Source: Cytidiella melzeri
Taxonomy: Eukaryota > Basidiomycota > Agaricomycetes > Polyporales > Irpicaceae
Length of the DNA: 27,570 bases
Direction of reading: 5' to 3'
Assembly: GCA_022592445.1 (NCBI GenBank)
Contig: JABYQR010000488.1
Coordinates: 1-27,570, forward strand
The stretch's first letter is position 1. Each line of letters begins with the position of its first letter. A model generated the notes under the pieces. The model was not told where the DNA came from, ran no database searches, and was given only the letters and a program-made list of their open reading frames with translations. This document shows positions 26,792 through 27,570 of this stretch, piece after piece. The translations under genes were made by a program, and so were the position numbers.

Positions 26792-27570
26792 GTATTCTGC
26801 CCAATCATCTTGTTGTTGGTCAACAAAGAGTCGTAGAATCTTTTCTACCTCTTGATTGGTTCTTTCCGTTTGACCATTGGCCTGAGGGTGGTAGGCGGTA
26901 GTCATAGCGCCAGTGATGCCTAGCCGTTTGTACAACGCTTGCATGACACGAGCTGCAAACTGGGGTCCTCTATCGGATATAAACTGTCGGAGATTGCCAT
27001 GGAGCCTTAACACTTCTTTGATGTGAAGGTCAGCTATTCTGTCCGCTGTAACAGTGGACTGAGTTGAAATTACATGCGTTTGTTTGCTGTACAAGTCTGT
27101 GTACACGGCAATCATGTAAAAACCGTTACTGCGTGGGAGCGGTCTGACTAAATCCACGCCGACCACCTGCCAAGGTCCGTCTGGTACTTCAATGGGCTGT
27201 ATTGGGGCAATTGGGTGCTGTGCTGGTTTAGTCCGCTGACATTTGTCACATCTGAGGACGTATTGTTCTACGAATGATGCCATGCGAGGCCACCAATAGT
27301 GTCATGTAACTAGTTCCAGGGTTGCATGTTTGCCGGGATGTCCTGCTGGTAACGCATCATGGCATTGTTGTACAATCTCCCTGCGGACTTCTCGATCCTT
27401 TGGAATGTACAGCTTCCCTTTAAAATACACCAGTCCATTGTCTTCCTCCCACTCAAGTCCGCCGTCAATCAACTTTCGGGGTCCATCCTTCCTAAGTTTG
27501 GCTAGTCCCTGGACTACCTCTGCTTCTCAAATACTGATGTCTTTAATTCGTGACTCTAACGGATCTGACT
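26792..27570 (-). pseudogene. Element E pol: integrase N-terminal part and tether, to window edge
   Basis: From the edge: a tether with EAEVVQGLAKLRKDGPRKLI, then DNGLVYFKGKLYIPKDREVR, the His pair CHDALPAGHPGKHATLEL, a TGA at 27304-27302 (probably Arg CGA) before HYWWPRMASF, and RCDKCQRTK (Cys pair). The DDE core is intact: WQVVGVDLVRPLPRSNG, RQFISDRGPQFAARVM, ANGQTERTNQEVE. Another TGA lies at 27529-27527. The protein is cut after DDWAEY by the solo LTR, and the next residues (IPVAEFA) follow on the other side in frame. Confidence 0.9.

Larger units (their letters stand above)
24469..27570 (-). mobile_element. Element E: Ty3/gypsy chromodomain retrotransposon, 3' part, nested in D
   Basis: Minus strand from the right edge: integrase, chromodomain, PPT, 3' LTR. 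The rest of pol, gag and the 5' LTR are beyond 27570. It interrupts D's integrase and is itself interrupted by a solo LTR. Confidence 0.85.

Overview
The window holds no clear ordinary host gene. It is a dense nest of LTR retrotransposons from a fungal genome. A basidiomycete (Agaricomycotina) is the best guess: chromodomain-bearing Ty3/gypsy integrases, short GT-AG intron candidates, CpG-biased decay and TTAGGG-like motifs all fit, but I cannot name the species. At least five Ty3/gypsy insertions (called A to E here), three solo LTRs, one poly(A)-tailed retrocopy and one 2-kb unclassified insert account for almost every base. No rRNA, tRNA or CRISPR array was recognised.

Layout: (1) 1-5615, element A on the minus strand: pol running off the left edge, protease, gag, an extra ORF upstream of gag (ORF0), a leader, and the 5' LTR at 4945-5615. 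(2) 5616-7165, fragments of a 3' LTR belonging to element D, split by a 1.35-kb retrocopy (5763-7113) that has a 25-nt poly(T) and a 14-bp target duplication. (3) 7169-16595, element B on the minus strand: 3' LTR, PPT, a 2-kb insert carrying an ORF on the opposite strand, integrase with chromodomain, RNase H, RT, protease, gag, ORF0 and 5' LTR. (4) 16596-23391, the 3' part of element C on the plus strand: RT/RNase H, integrase with chromodomain, a large extra ORF after pol (ORF3), PPT and a 266-bp LTR. C is split by two solo LTRs (17356-17850 and 22317-23008). (5) 23392-24468, the rest of D's 3' LTR, its PPT and its integrase tail. (6) 24469-27570, element E on the minus strand: 3' LTR, PPT, and an integrase split by a solo LTR (26067-26791), running off the right edge.

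Order of events, inferred from who interrupts whom: D is oldest. D's 3' LTR was hit by A, by the retrocopy, by C and by a B copy; D's integrase was hit by E; C and E were then hit by solo-LTR-forming elements. Three insertions (TSDs AATGC, CTACC and GTGTT/GTATT) sit so neatly in coding sequence that removing them rejoins the frame. B has unrelated sequence on its two sides and no TSD, which suggests recombination between two B copies.

The most unusual signals are: (a) a short candidate intron just downstream of the TATA box in three LTR families (B, E and the solo LTR in C), each with the last 13-21 bases of the upstream exon repeated exactly as the last bases of the intron; (b) a shared ORF0 upstream of gag in A and B; (c) ORF3 of C, with RS-rich, zinc-finger-like and coiled-coil parts; (d) catalytic Asp-to-Asn changes in three enzymes of three elements, all at former CpG sites. 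All pol genes here are broken, so none of the elements looks autonomous as read.
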